A stretch of 64,000 nucleotides of DNA from Saprospiraceae bacterium (GTDB lineage Bacteria; Bacteroidota; Bacteroidia; Chitinophagales; Saprospiraceae). Position 1 is the stretch's first letter. Every line of letters begins with the position of its first letter. The DNA lies in contig JANQLV010000048.1 in the NCBI GenBank assembly GCA_028280415.1, forward strand, positions 186,001-250,000, in the 5' to 3' direction. The position numbers and the translations under genes were made by a program. Positions 1 to 8,412 of the stretch are shown one piece after another. Below the pieces are notes generated by a model. The model was not told where the DNA came from and made no database searches. It saw only the letters and a list, made by a program, of their open reading frames with translations.

Positions 1-9
1 ATATCTGTA

Positions 10-990
10 TTAATCTTTATTCAGACGTGGTGGCTTTTTTTTGCTGCCGTCCTTAATCGCATCAGAAGCGAATGAAGAGGCGGTAAATGAAGTAACCATC
101 TGATTAAGCATATCGGATGCCGCAGTAGGTGCATTAGGCATAAGGATCAAATTGCTGTTCGTATTTTCACCCATGGATTGCAAAGTATCGTAATGCTGAG
201 TAATTACGATCAAGGCAGAAGCCTCTTGCGAATTGATGCCTACCTGATTGAGTACTTCTACTGATTCTTCCAGACCTCTTGCGATTTCTCTTCGCTGATC
301 GGCAATACCCTGACCTTGTAACTTCTTACTTTCTGCTTCTGCCTGTGCTCTGGCTACAATGCGAATACGCTCTGCTTCCCCTTCGTATTCGGCAGCGAGT
401 TTCTCCCGCTCGGCAGCATTGATTCGATTCATTGCATTTTTTACGGCCTGATCAGGGTCGATATCTGTGACCAGTGCTTTGACGATCCCATAACCGTACT
501 CATTCATCGCTTCCTGTAGTTCACGCATGATCGCTACGGCAATGTCGTCTTTTTTTACAAAAACATCATCCAGCTTCATCTTTGGCACTTCAGCTCTTAC
601 TACATCGAATACATAAGCTGTAATCTGCTCATGTGAATTTTCCAGTTTATAAAAAGCATCGTATATGCTGTCTTTCAAAACCCGAAACTGAACGGAAACT
701 TTCAGCCTCACGAAAACGTCATCCAGCGTTTTAGTTTCCACAATAACATCCAGCTGCTGGATTTTCAAATTCATTCTTCCGGCGATTGAATCCATAAAAG
801 GGACTTTGAATTGCAAACCGGCTTGCCGAATACTCTGGAACTTTCCAAGTCTCTGGACTACTGCGGCAGTTTGTTGTTTTACGGTAAACAAACCGGATAT
901 GATAATAAACAGGCCAAAAATTCCGGCAATTATCGAGGTGACAGGTATATCCGGCGTAGCTAGAAAGGCCATTAGTGTTATTCCATTCAT
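10..990 (-). CDS. SPFH/band 7 (stomatin-like) membrane protein
   Basis: This 326-residue protein belongs to the stomatin/prohibitin (SPFH) family, which forms oligomeric rings on the inner membrane and is linked to membrane quality control. One hydrophobic segment (about residues 17-37) is followed by the SPFH core, starting at VVQRLGKFQSIRQAG, and an Ala/Glu-rich helical stretch (about 190-245) typical of the oligomerisation region. The C-terminus carries the conserved Asn/Met/Pro-rich tail (NLILMPN). The start is the ATG at 990. Family assignment is firm; the exact role is unknown. No NfeD-like partner gene lies next to it in the window, although the gene sits at the window edge. Confidence 0.93.
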   Translation of the reverse strand: MNGITLMAFLATPDIPVTSIIAGIFGLFIIISGLFTVKQQTAAVVQRLGKFQSIRQAGLQFKVPFMDSIAGRMNLKIQQLDVIVETKTLDDVFVRLKVSVQFRVLKDSIYDAFYKLENSHEQITAYVFDVVRAEVPKMKLDDVFVKKDDIAVAIMRELQEAMNEYGYGIVKALVTDIDPDQAVKNAMNRINAAEREKLAAEYEGEAERIRIVARAQAEAESKKLQGQGIADQRREIARGLEESVEVLNQVGINSQEASALIVITQHYDTLQSMGENTNSNLILMPNAPTAASDMLNQMVTSFTASSFASDAIKDGSKKKPPRLNKD

Positions 991-1052
991 AATTGATTAG
1001 TATTGATTTTAAAATAGAAATTTAATTTTTTTCTCTTCTGATTTTACAGTTT

Positions 1053-1982
1053 TCAGTCTATCCAGTTTTCGTCAATAATTTGATGTGTAATGACTGCAGC
1101 AACTTTACTTCCTTCGGCTACTGATTCAGCGACCCCGCTCCAGCCCGTTCTTGCATCACCGATGATGAATAAACCTCTGATTTCTGTTTCTTTGTTTTCA
1201 TCTACTTTATAGGTTTCCATACCGAAATGTCCGGGCTCCGTAGGCAAAGCCAGTTTCTGTGCAAAATTTGTGCTTTCAACCGATTGGGTATCAGACAGAA
1301 AGCCACCTTCTCTTTCAATGATGGAATTATCTTCGAGTTCGATACCCCATAATTTTCCTTCTTTTGATAACAGTTTTCGAATCTTCTTTTCAATTATAGA
1401 AATGCCATTTTTTTCCAGATTGTTAAGCAAATCCATATCTGCAACCTGTTCACCATTTGTAAATGCGATTACATCATTTGACCAATGAGCAATAGTCTTG
1501 GAAAACATTGGTGCTATAGTTCCATCTCCTATTACAGCCAGTTTTTTATCCGCCATTTCGAATCCATCACAAAATGGACAGGGATAAATTGATTTTCCAT
1601 AGACTTCGCTTAAGCCATCAATTCCAATCTGATCTATATTATCCCTATAACCGGTAGCAATTACCACTCTTTTTGATTTATATTCATCCTGAGCTGTTTT
1701 GACCAGAAAATTATCTGTATTAACTTCCAGGTCTATTGCTTTTTGAAGCTTATAATTAACACTTGGGTATTTTTTTAGCTGTATTTTTGCCCTATTCAGT
1801 ATTTCACCTGGATGAACCCCATCCTGGGTAAGAAAGCCATGAGAATGTGTCGTTACAATATTTCTTGGTTGCTCCGTGTTTAAGATTAAAGTCTTTATTC
1901 TACTTCGTCCCAGGACCAATGCGGCACTCATTCCTGCAGGACCTCCCCCTATGATAATGACTTCAAAAGTTTTGTTATTCAT
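1053..1982 (-). CDS. FAD-dependent pyridine nucleotide-disulfide oxidoreductase, thioredoxin reductase-like
   Basis: This 309-residue flavoprotein has the low-molecular-weight thioredoxin reductase layout. The FAD-binding GGGPAG lies at residues 12-17, the ATG motif near 109-111, a redox CPFC at 135-138 and the C-terminal FAD motif IIGDA near 273. The second Rossmann motif, normally GGGxxA for NADPH, reads VIGDGTIAP, so the usual NADPH site is altered. That is more typical of the broad 'NAD(P)/FAD-dependent oxidoreductase' group than of true TrxB. No thioredoxin gene is adjacent. It is probably a dithiol/disulfide or flavin oxidoreductase of unknown substrate. Confidence 0.88.
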   Translation of the reverse strand: MNNKTFEVIIIGGGPAGMSAALVLGRSRIKTLILNTEQPRNIVTTHSHGFLTQDGVHPGEILNRAKIQLKKYPSVNYKLQKAIDLEVNTDNFLVKTAQDEYKSKRVVIATGYRDNIDQIGIDGLSEVYGKSIYPCPFCDGFEMADKKLAVIGDGTIAPMFSKTIAHWSNDVIAFTNGEQVADMDLLNNLEKNGISIIEKKIRKLLSKEGKLWGIELEDNSIIEREGGFLSDTQSVESTNFAQKLALPTEPGHFGMETYKVDENKETEIRGLFIIGDARTGWSGVAESVAEGSKVAAVITHQIIDENWID

Positions 1983-2230
1983 TTTATTTTGATGCTTACA
2001 GGTAACCTATACTTCTTTAAAAACACTTTTTGAATGTTTAGAGTTTATGCTTCCGTTTTATTATAAGCGGTTCTAGTAAAAGAACCGATCAAATAGAATA
2101 GAAACTTAGTCAAAACAGGATGAAATACCAAGAAAATACGACTGTATACTTTGCTTTTCTCGACCAGTAGTCATTTTTAAATTTTAATCCTTGAAATCTT
2201 TAAACAGCCAGAGATAAAACAGGACAAATT

Positions 2231-3223
2231 CTAATTATCTGAAACAGGGGTAATATTCTGAATGCTATCTTGTTCTGTTTTTACAAAGAAGAACTCAACG
2301 CTTTTGGGTTGGTAATTGATGGCGCGTACAAAATCAGGCTTTCTGGTCAAAGACACAGGTATGGTATTTTTCTCTGTATTGAGAGGAATGCCTTTTAAAT
2401 CGGCGATGAGTTCAAAAGAGGTCTGCTTCACATCATTGTATTTGCCCAGGCCAACAATACAACTGAGTTTTGCCCGTTCGGGAAAAGTTTTCAGACTATC
2501 CGGTGCATTTTTGATGGTAATCGGAACAAAGACGGACTTTTCCGTAAACTCTTCAACCGGGACAGTAACAATAATTTTTTCCTGAGAAAGATGGATTTCT
2601 TTGTTCGAAGGAGATTTTAGAGCTAATTCTACGGTCTGGCTTTTTTTTAAATTATCTATTTCCAGTACTTCTGTTTCCCAAAAAGTAATAGACCCTACCT
2701 CGGTAGCCGGTCCGGTGAGGATGATCTTATCCGGTTCTATACGGATACTGTCCGATAATTGAAATTGAGGTGAAAATTTGAGCTCCGTTTTCAATTTGAC
2801 CGGGATCTTCATTTCGGTTTCACTTTCTATTTGAACGAAAATGAAATCCTGATTGACATCGGTAATTTCAATATCGGAAGGAAGCTTTTGCTGAAGTTTA
2901 TCAATCAATAAACGAGAATTGATTGCCTGGGAAGACACATCATTGATTTCGAATATGATACTGGGAACCTGTCTGCTGAACTGATAGGACATCAAATCCC
3001 AACCGGAACCTTTGAGTGTAGCTTTTGCTGAATTTGGAGGAGAACTGACAAATGATTTTCCAACGGGAAGTTGGTATTTGATTTGGAAGTCCGTTGTTGT
3101 CGTGAAAGTTTGAGAGAGCTTTACCAGTAACCAGAAAATCAGAGCTATGAAAATACAAGCTACCAGTATAGCTCTATCCGAATCGAAAAAGTTTTTGATA
3201 TCTACCTTACTTGGTATTTTCAT
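2231..3223 (-). CDS. YbbR-like domain protein
   Basis: This 330-residue protein has one N-terminal transmembrane helix (about residues 18-38, ILVACIFIALIFWLLVKL) followed by an extracytoplasmic beta-rich region with repeated YbbR-type segments (I.L.GP...V..I and VTVPVEE). YbbR proteins are membrane-anchored and in some bacteria regulate the c-di-AMP synthase CdaA, but no cdaA is in view. It is the third gene of a DUF1573-yajC-ybbR cluster, a common Bacteroidota arrangement that usually continues to coaE; coaE is absent here. Its ATG overlaps the 3' end of yajC by 17 nt, suggesting translational coupling. Confidence 0.88.
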   Translation of the reverse strand: MKIPSKVDIKNFFDSDRAILVACIFIALIFWLLVKLSQTFTTTTDFQIKYQLPVGKSFVSSPPNSAKATLKGSGWDLMSYQFSRQVPSIIFEINDVSSQAINSRLLIDKLQQKLPSDIEITDVNQDFIFVQIESETEMKIPVKLKTELKFSPQFQLSDSIRIEPDKIILTGPATEVGSITFWETEVLEIDNLKKSQTVELALKSPSNKEIHLSQEKIIVTVPVEEFTEKSVFVPITIKNAPDSLKTFPERAKLSCIVGLGKYNDVKQTSFELIADLKGIPLNTEKNTIPVSLTRKPDFVRAINYQPKSVEFFFVKTEQDSIQNITPVSDN

Positions 3224-3539
3224 CTGGAGATTGTATCGCTTCAGTCATTTCTTTTGAAATAGCGTTTTTGGTAAACTTGATAAAAGTTTTGGTATCCACT
3301 TGAAGCGTGACGTAATGATCTTCGATTTTATTAATCTTTCCAATTATACCGCTTGCAGTGGCTACTTCCATCCCTTTTTCAAGATTATTGGTAAACTTGT
3401 TTTGCTCTTTTTGCTTCTTCTGTTGTGGTCGAATCAAGAAGAAATAGAAAACTGCAAAAATTGCTATTATAAAAACCAGGTTAATCGAACCCGCTGCACC
3501 TCCACCTGCTGCATCTAAAAAAATAAAGTCTGCTGTCAT
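3207..3539 (-). CDS. yajC: Preprotein translocase subunit YajC
   Basis: YajC is a small inner-membrane partner of SecDF in the Sec translocon. The sequence shows a short Gly/Ala-rich N-terminus, one transmembrane helix (LVFIIAIFAVFYFFLI) and the diagnostic RPQQKKQKEQ, then the TASGIIGKI/V...TKTFIKF core. I chose the ATG at 3539 (110 residues) over an upstream in-frame ATG at 3584 because the family normally begins just before the Ala/Gly segment and the longer form adds an atypical 15-residue leader. It lies 48 nt after the DUF1573 gene and overlaps ybbR. Confidence 0.93.
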   Translation of the reverse strand: MTADFIFLDAAGGGAAGSINLVFIIAIFAVFYFFLIRPQQKKQKEQNKFTNNLEKGMEVATASGIIGKINKIEDHYVTLQVDTKTFIKFTKNAISKEMTEAIQSPDENTK

Positions 3540-3587
3540 AGTATTGTTTATCAACTTAATTATAAAATTTAATCCATTATCCATTGC

Positions 3588-4088
3588 TTATTGTCCCTTT
3601 GGCGTAACGAATCCCGATAACTGCAAATAAGTCTCCTTCGGGTAGGTATTGGCAATGATAGTAATCGGCTTGCCCTGTCTTTCCGTCTTGTTCTTCGTAT
3701 CGAATCGAACACTGATTTTACCTCCTTTACCAGGCTGAATCGGTTCTTTGGGCCATTCGGGAACGGTACATCCGCAGGTCGATTTTGCTTTGGTGATGAC
3801 CAGAGGCACTTTCCCTTCATTTGTAAACTCAAATTCTTTTCTTATAATATCGCCTTCGTTTACCGTACCGAAATCATAACGTTTTTCTTTAAAAACCATT
3901 TTGGCGATATTAACAGTATCGACTTCTTCGGTTTCAGTTACCGGATTGCGAATGATATCGCTGATATTGCTACCTGCCTCTATTTCTTTTACTTTTTTTG
4001 CCGATGCTTTTTGATCTTGATCAGTTCCGTCCTTTGTACAAGCCGAAAATACCAAAATAGTGATAAATGCTGCTAAAATAACTCTCAT
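3588..4088 (-). CDS. DUF1573 lipoprotein
   Basis: This 166-residue protein has a lipoprotein signal (MRVILAAFITILVFSAC, lipobox FSAC with Cys17) followed by a DUF1573 Ig-like domain: DFGTVNEGD..., then the diagnostic STCGCTVPEWPKEPIQPG. It is the first gene of the DUF1573-yajC-ybbR unit, a conserved synteny in Bacteroidota. It is likely tethered to an envelope membrane. Function is unknown. Confidence 0.92.
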   Translation of the reverse strand: MRVILAAFITILVFSACTKDGTDQDQKASAKKVKEIEAGSNISDIIRNPVTETEEVDTVNIAKMVFKEKRYDFGTVNEGDIIRKEFEFTNEGKVPLVITKAKSTCGCTVPEWPKEPIQPGKGGKISVRFDTKNKTERQGKPITIIANTYPKETYLQLSGFVTPKGQ

Positions 4089-4261
4089 CTGAACACTGTA
4101 TTTAACACAAAATAGGTTGAATGAATAAATATATGCTATGAAACGATTAGCCTGAAATCCATTGATAATACTTTTCGACGATCAGTTCTTATCAGTGTAT
4201 TTCTTTATGGCTTTTTATTTGCTCAATTCAAGGCTCAATAATTTTTGTCATTTAAACGCTG

Positions 4262-4269
4262 CAAAGGTA
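4262..4269 (-). promoter_or_regulatory. Candidate -7 box (TACCTTTG) for the DUF1573-yajC-ybbR operon
   Basis: Read on the minus strand this is TACCTTTG, a full match to the Bacteroidota TAnnTTTG -7 element. A TTG lies 15 bp upstream, somewhat closer than the usual ~19-20, so the -33 element is weak. The predicted transcript would have a leader of about 170 nt before the ATG at 4088. Confidence 0.4.
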
Positions 4270-4335
4270 CTGCTTTTTTGTACTCAAAACGAAAAATGTT
4301 TATGATTATTCGATAATGGAACGCCGTTTTGAAGG

Positions 4336-4367
4336 GGTGAAAAACAAATTACGAATGGTGAAAAACA
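4336..4367. promoter_or_regulatory. 11-bp direct repeat spaced by 21 bp, candidate regulator site
   Basis: GGTGAAAAACA occurs twice without mismatch (4336-4346, 4357-4367) with starts 21 bp apart, close to two helical turns, so both copies would face the same side of the DNA. It lies about 60-90 bp upstream of the GH15 start and about 70-100 bp upstream of the divergent operon box. The binding protein is unknown. Confidence 0.35.
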
Positions 4368-4425
4368 GGGATCAAAACCGCACAATATTTTCGAATTTAA
4401 TTAGATTTATGCCGCTTAACGAAAA

Positions 4426-6210
4426 ATGATGGAGATACATAAATACAACTACGGAATAATTGGCAATTGCGCTTATTTGGCTTTGGTAGATACTCATGCG
4501 AATATTGGCTGGATGTGCTGGCCGCGTTTTGATAGCAGTTTTATTTTCGGAGGTCTGCTGGATGAAGAAGCCGGAGGTTCTTTTTCTATTCAGCCCGAGT
4601 GGGAAAATTACGAATCGTCGCAGGCGTATATTTACAATACCAATATTCTGGAAACGACTTTTGAATGTGAAGACGGAATTTTTAAAGTAATTGATTTTGC
4701 TCCGCGATTTCGGCAATACGAACGTTATTATAAACCTTTGATGCTCGTAAGGAAGATTATTCCGGTTAAAGGTACTCCCCGGATTAGAGTCGTATGTAAT
4801 CCGGTTGGCAATTATGGGGAGTTTCATCCGGAGAAAGTCTTTGGCTCCAGCCATATACGATATCCCGGACTGGAATCACCGGTCAGACTTACCACCAATA
4901 TTCCGCTGAATTATGTGGATACGGAGCAGGCCTTTGTACTGAATGAAACAAAGCATTGCATTTTGACCTGGGGTGTTCCATTAGAAGGACCTTTAGAATC
5001 TACAGTGGATACTTTTTTAGAAAATTCAACCAATTATTGGCGAAACTGGGTGATGAATACCTCAACGGAGAATTTTCATCAAAATGCTGTTATCAGATCG
5101 GCTCTGACTTTAAAACTGCACCAATATCAGGATACCGGTGCTATTATCGCGGCAGCCACTACCAGTTTGCCGGAGTTTCCCGGTAGCGGACGCAATTGGG
5201 ATTATCGTTTCTGCTGGATGCGGGATGCGCATTATACGATCAAGGCGCTGAATGATTTAAGCCATTTTGGAATTCTTAAACATTATGCAAACTTTATAGA
5301 AAACATCGTTTTAAATGAGGATCAGCGTTTTCACCCTTTATATCCGATTACTATTGATCACGAGCCAGTGGAGAAAATATTACCGCTCAAAGGATATCGC
5401 GGAGAACGTCCGGTAAGGGTTGGAAATCAGGCCTATGAGCATATTCAAAATGATGTTTACGGGCAGGTTTTGGTTACCTTGCTGCCACTTTTTTCAGATC
5501 AGCGCCTGGTTTCCAAAGAGCATTCCACACTTTTGAGAATTGTGCGGCATTGTTTGAAAATGATCGAAGAAACCATGGATGAACCGGATAATGGTCTCTG
5601 GGAATTTCGTGGAATTTCTCAGAAGCATTCTTATACCTTTTTGTTTCACTGGGCAGGAGCAAATGCTGCTTTGAAAATTGCCCGTAGCGTAGGCGATAAA
5701 ACCCTGGAAGAACAGGCAAGCCGGGCCAGTGAAGCTGCTTCCGATATGATTGAAGCTTGTTATGATACCGAAAGAGGCGTATATACCCAGGCAGTGGGCT
5801 CTCCAAACCTTGACGCTTCTTTATTGCAACTGATCAATATGGGCTATCTCGATCCCAAGAGTGAAAAAGCGAAAAAGCACCTGGCAGTATTGGAGCAGGA
5901 GTTGAAAACCGAATCGGGACTGTTTTATCGCTATAAACATGTAGATGATTTTGGGACACCGGAGTCGACATTTCTGATTTGTGCTTTTTGGTACGTTGAA
6001 GCATTGGCGCGCATGGATAGAATACAAGAAGCTATTGCTATCTTTGAAAAACTGATTCAGCATGGCAATCATCTGGGCTTACTAAGTGAGGACGTACATG
6101 AAAAAACCGGCAGTCAATATGGTAATTTTCCGCAAACCTACAGCCATGTCGGATTGATTAATGCAGCTTTTATTATTTCCAAAAAACTGGATAAACCCGT
6201 GTTTTTATAA
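4426..6210 (+). CDS. Glycoside hydrolase family 15 protein (glucoamylase/trehalase-like)
   Basis: This 594-residue enzyme has the bacterial GH15 two-part layout: an N-terminal beta-rich domain (residues 1 to about 230) and an (alpha/alpha)6 catalytic barrel. Diagnostic blocks are RNWDYRFCWMRDA (from about residue 256), NGLWEFRG with candidate catalytic acid Glu393, and LLSEDVHEKTG...GNFPQTYSHVGLINAA with candidate base Glu555. The family hydrolyses alpha-1,4 or alpha,alpha-1,1 glucosidic bonds (glucoamylase, isomaltase, trehalase); the substrate cannot be read from sequence. There is no signal peptide, so it is probably cytoplasmic. An ATG three bases downstream of the chosen start is equally possible. 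Confidence 0.92.
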   Translation: MMEIHKYNYGIIGNCAYLALVDTHANIGWMCWPRFDSSFIFGGLLDEEAGGSFSIQPEWENYESSQAYIYNTNILETTFECEDGIFKVIDFAPRFRQYERYYKPLMLVRKIIPVKGTPRIRVVCNPVGNYGEFHPEKVFGSSHIRYPGLESPVRLTTNIPLNYVDTEQAFVLNETKHCILTWGVPLEGPLESTVDTFLENSTNYWRNWVMNTSTENFHQNAVIRSALTLKLHQYQDTGAIIAAATTSLPEFPGSGRNWDYRFCWMRDAHYTIKALNDLSHFGILKHYANFIENIVLNEDQRFHPLYPITIDHEPVEKILPLKGYRGERPVRVGNQAYEHIQNDVYGQVLVTLLPLFSDQRLVSKEHSTLLRIVRHCLKMIEETMDEPDNGLWEFRGISQKHSYTFLFHWAGANAALKIARSVGDKTLEEQASRASEAASDMIEACYDTERGVYTQAVGSPNLDASLLQLINMGYLDPKSEKAKKHLAVLEQELKTESGLFYRYKHVDDFGTPESTFLICAFWYVEALARMDRIQEAIAIFEKLIQHGNHLGLLSEDVHEKTGSQYGNFPQTYSHVGLINAAFIISKKLDKPVFL

Positions 6211-6306
6211 AAACAGTAATGGCTGGAAATAGACTTTAATAAAATCCGAAAACGGATCTAGTTTGTTTTATGCAAATTGGTAAAATAGTGATGCGGAATA
6301 TTTCTA

Positions 6307-6981
6307 ATGTTTAAAACTCTATTGCATAGCTCTGTGAATTCTCCACCATCAAAAGCTCCCAAATTTCAGGATCTACTCGAAGGAGTAGTAGAGACCGCTA
6401 ATGGTCTTTTGGAGGCATTGGAGCAGAGTGATCATTTATTTTTTGAAGATGAAAAAAATACATTTAATCCCAATCTTATTTTTTTGATTGGTTTTATGGG
6501 CTCCGGTAAATCTTTTATCGGAAAAAAGCTGGCCGATAAAATGCAGATGCCCTTTTGTGATATGGATGAATGGATCGAGCGAAGTGAGAAGAGAAGCATT
6601 AAAGATATTTTCGCCAGGGAAGGGGAAACTTATTTCCGGGCTCTTGAAAAAAAATACCTTCGTACCTTTGGGCAGGTACAAGAACTAATCATCGCTACGG
6701 GTGGAGGAACGCCCTGTTTTTTTAACAATATGGATTATATGAATAAAAAGGGGCTGACTATTTATTTAAAAACCAATCCGGAGCTACTCGCTGAAAGACT
6801 GTTAACAGAAAAAGATCATCGCCCATTAGTAGCAAATCTCAATCAAACTGAACTTTTGGATTTTATAAAAAAGAAATTAAAGGAGCGGTCGAGCTATTAT
6901 GATCAGGCGGCAATAAGTGTCGAAATTAATCAAAACGGGGAAGCCATGATAGAAGAAATCGCCCGTTATGCGAGAATGTAA
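6307..6981 (+). CDS. aroK: Shikimate kinase with N-terminal extension
   Basis: Shikimate kinase phosphorylates shikimate in aromatic amino acid biosynthesis. Walker A GFMGSGKS is at residues 62-69, followed by the shikimate-binding DMDEW, the conserved Arg block IFAREGETYFRALE, the GGG motif ATGGGTP, the lid Arg in DHRPL and the C-terminal RSSYYDQAA. The kinase core accounts for about 170 residues, the usual family length. The first ~55 residues are extra and there is no ATG between the chosen start and the Walker A Met, so either the extension is real or a non-ATG start is used. Confidence 0.9.
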   Translation: MFKTLLHSSVNSPPSKAPKFQDLLEGVVETANGLLEALEQSDHLFFEDEKNTFNPNLIFLIGFMGSGKSFIGKKLADKMQMPFCDMDEWIERSEKRSIKDIFAREGETYFRALEKKYLRTFGQVQELIIATGGGTPCFFNNMDYMNKKGLTIYLKTNPELLAERLLTEKDHRPLVANLNQTELLDFIKKKLKERSSYYDQAAISVEINQNGEAMIEEIARYARM

Positions 6982-7015
6982 TTCGTTTCATGCCTTTTTT
7001 TAATCTCTTTCCTTT

Positions 7016-8131
7016 CTATATTTCTATGATTTCTTTTGCCATCCCATCCCAGGTATATTTTTCCTTGAAGACTTGAATAGCTTTAGCTTTTTCCTTTTGT
7101 TGAGAATGTTCAAAATAAGATTGTATGGCTTCGGCAAATAAACCGGCCTCGGCTTTATCCACTACAATACCGGCATTATAGGGCTCAACCGTTCCGCGCA
7201 GACCCCCAACATCTGTTACGATTACCGGGAGATCGAAATGATAAGCAATAGCAATGACACCGCTTTGAGTGGCACTGCGGTAAGGAAGAACACAAACATC
7301 TGCCGCCGAAAAGAATTTTGGCACTTCTTCATCCGGGACATAACGGGTAAAAGTTTTGATTCGGTTCTTGTTTTTATTTTTATCAATTAAATCCTGATAG
7401 GGTTGAAAATCTCCATAGGGCTCACCGACTATCAAAAGTTCATATGCTTCTGAAAGTTGATCAAATGCTTCGATTAAGATATCGAGACCTTTATACTTTC
7501 TGATCAAACCAAAATACAGAATAACTTTTTGCTCCATATCAACAGGAAGCTTGCTTCGGGCTTCTGCTTTTTCCAGTTTTTCACCGAATTGATCATATAA
7601 AGGATGTGGATATAAACGGTATCGGGCATTGGGCATTACTGCTTTTAAATCTTCTTCTACCACATCACTCATTACTATAAACGCGCTGCATCTGTTTAAG
7701 AAATACTTGGTCAGTTGCCGATCCCCAATCCTTTGTTCGTGGGGAACTAGATTGTCAATTACGGCTACCACTTTGGTCCCTCTTTTTTTCAATGCACCGG
7801 CTACATAGCCCAAAGCTGGCCCGAAAAAGGGCATCCAGAATCGAATTACCAAGATATCCGGTTGATAGGCTTTGATTTGATTGGCAGTCTTGATATAACT
7901 TAAAGGGTTAATACTATTCAATGTTCTTGCACTACTGATCTTGTCGGCCTGATCACCTTCCGCAACGTATTGCGTTTTGCCCGGGAATAAAATCGAAGGG
8001 TATTGCATGGAAAAATTCCAGGCTTTTAATTCATGCCCCTGTCGCTCAAATGCGCGGTATATCTGCGCATTTGATTGGGCAATACCTCCTCGATATGGAT
8101 AGAAAACAGAAAGAAAAGCGATCTTCAACAT
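7016..8131 (-). CDS. Glycosyltransferase family 4 (GT-B fold)
   Basis: This 371-residue GT4-like enzyme transfers a sugar from a nucleotide donor. The N-terminal Rossmann half starts with LKIAFLSVFYPYRGGIAQSN, which contains the acceptor-side GGIA loop. The C-terminal half has KVILYFGLIRKYKGLDILIEAF and the donor-binding region CVLPYRSATQSGVIAIAYHFDLPVIVTDVGG, although the classical second Glu of EX7E is replaced (Q/S...). It stands alone, not in a polysaccharide cluster, and converges with aroK. Its leader contains an unusual repeat arrangement (listed separately). The product is unknown. Confidence 0.88.
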   Translation of the reverse strand: MLKIAFLSVFYPYRGGIAQSNAQIYRAFERQGHELKAWNFSMQYPSILFPGKTQYVAEGDQADKISSARTLNSINPLSYIKTANQIKAYQPDILVIRFWMPFFGPALGYVAGALKKRGTKVVAVIDNLVPHEQRIGDRQLTKYFLNRCSAFIVMSDVVEEDLKAVMPNARYRLYPHPLYDQFGEKLEKAEARSKLPVDMEQKVILYFGLIRKYKGLDILIEAFDQLSEAYELLIVGEPYGDFQPYQDLIDKNKNKNRIKTFTRYVPDEEVPKFFSAADVCVLPYRSATQSGVIAIAYHFDLPVIVTDVGGLRGTVEPYNAGIVVDKAEAGLFAEAIQSYFEHSQQKEKAKAIQVFKEKYTWDGMAKEIIEI

Positions 8132-8133
8132 TT

Positions 8134-8210
8134 AATGCTTGAATAAGTGTATTTATTAATGCTTAAATGAAAATATCATGGTCTTTTAGGTATTGTATCA
8201 TTCAAGCATT
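8134..8210 (-). promoter_or_regulatory. Candidate bistable leader upstream of the GT4 start codon
   Basis: On the minus-strand transcript AATGCTTGAAT (8210-8200) can pair either with ATTTAAGCATT (8168-8158, one G.U) or with ATTCAAGCATT (8144-8134, perfect). The second partner ends two bases before the ATG at 8131. The two pairings exclude each other and each gains a further closing pair. This could be an RNA switch controlling translation. The same three copies could instead be a DNA operator. Confidence 0.35.
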
Positions 8211-8222
8211 GCCAACCATCGC

Positions 8223-8230
8223 CAAAGATA
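8223..8230 (-). promoter_or_regulatory. Candidate -7 box (TATCTTTG) for the GT4 gene
   Basis: TATCTTTG on the minus strand matches TAnnTTTG. Transcription would start near 8219 and include all three copies of the repeated leader motif. No convincing -33 TTG is seen at the normal spacing. Confidence 0.35.
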
Positions 8231-8271
8231 ATAAAAACCTTAAAGCCGTTTACTTCCTTTATAATTTCCTG

Positions 8272-8279
8272 TATCTTTG
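8272..8279 (+). promoter_or_regulatory. Candidate -7 box (TATCTTTG) for the ELWRYD-repeat gene
   Basis: A second TATCTTTG, on the plus strand, sits about 133 bp before the ATG at 8413, with a GTTTAC at the -33 position. Together with 8223-8230 it would form a back-to-back divergent promoter pair only about 40 bp apart. Confidence 0.35.
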
Positions 8280-8412
8280 GTAGCTCAAGGAAGAATTATT
8301 TATATGGCTATTGGAATCCAACCGGGACTATGCCTAATAAGAACACTTTTAATAGTACAGTTCAATATTCCAATATCTATTCGAATTATTTCTAATTTTT
8401 TAAATAGCAAAA

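Larger units (their letters stand above)
4089..4425. other. Divergent intergenic region with direct repeats and a candidate promoter
   Basis: This 337-base gap separates the minus-strand DUF1573 operon from the plus-strand GH15 gene. It holds a TACCTTTG -7 box for the operon (listed separately) and an exact 11-bp direct repeat GGTGAAAAACA at 4336-4346 and 4357-4367, 21 bp apart. I see no open reading frame worth calling here. Confidence 0.6.

Noticed and set aside
2068-2087. Hairpin CGGTTCT-N6-AGAACCG downstream of ybbR
   Set aside because: Short stem with no T-tract in the transcribed direction; too weak to call a terminator.
6244-6257. Hairpin ATCCG-AAAA-CGGAT after the GH15 gene
   Set aside because: Only five base pairs and no good T-run follows; may be chance.
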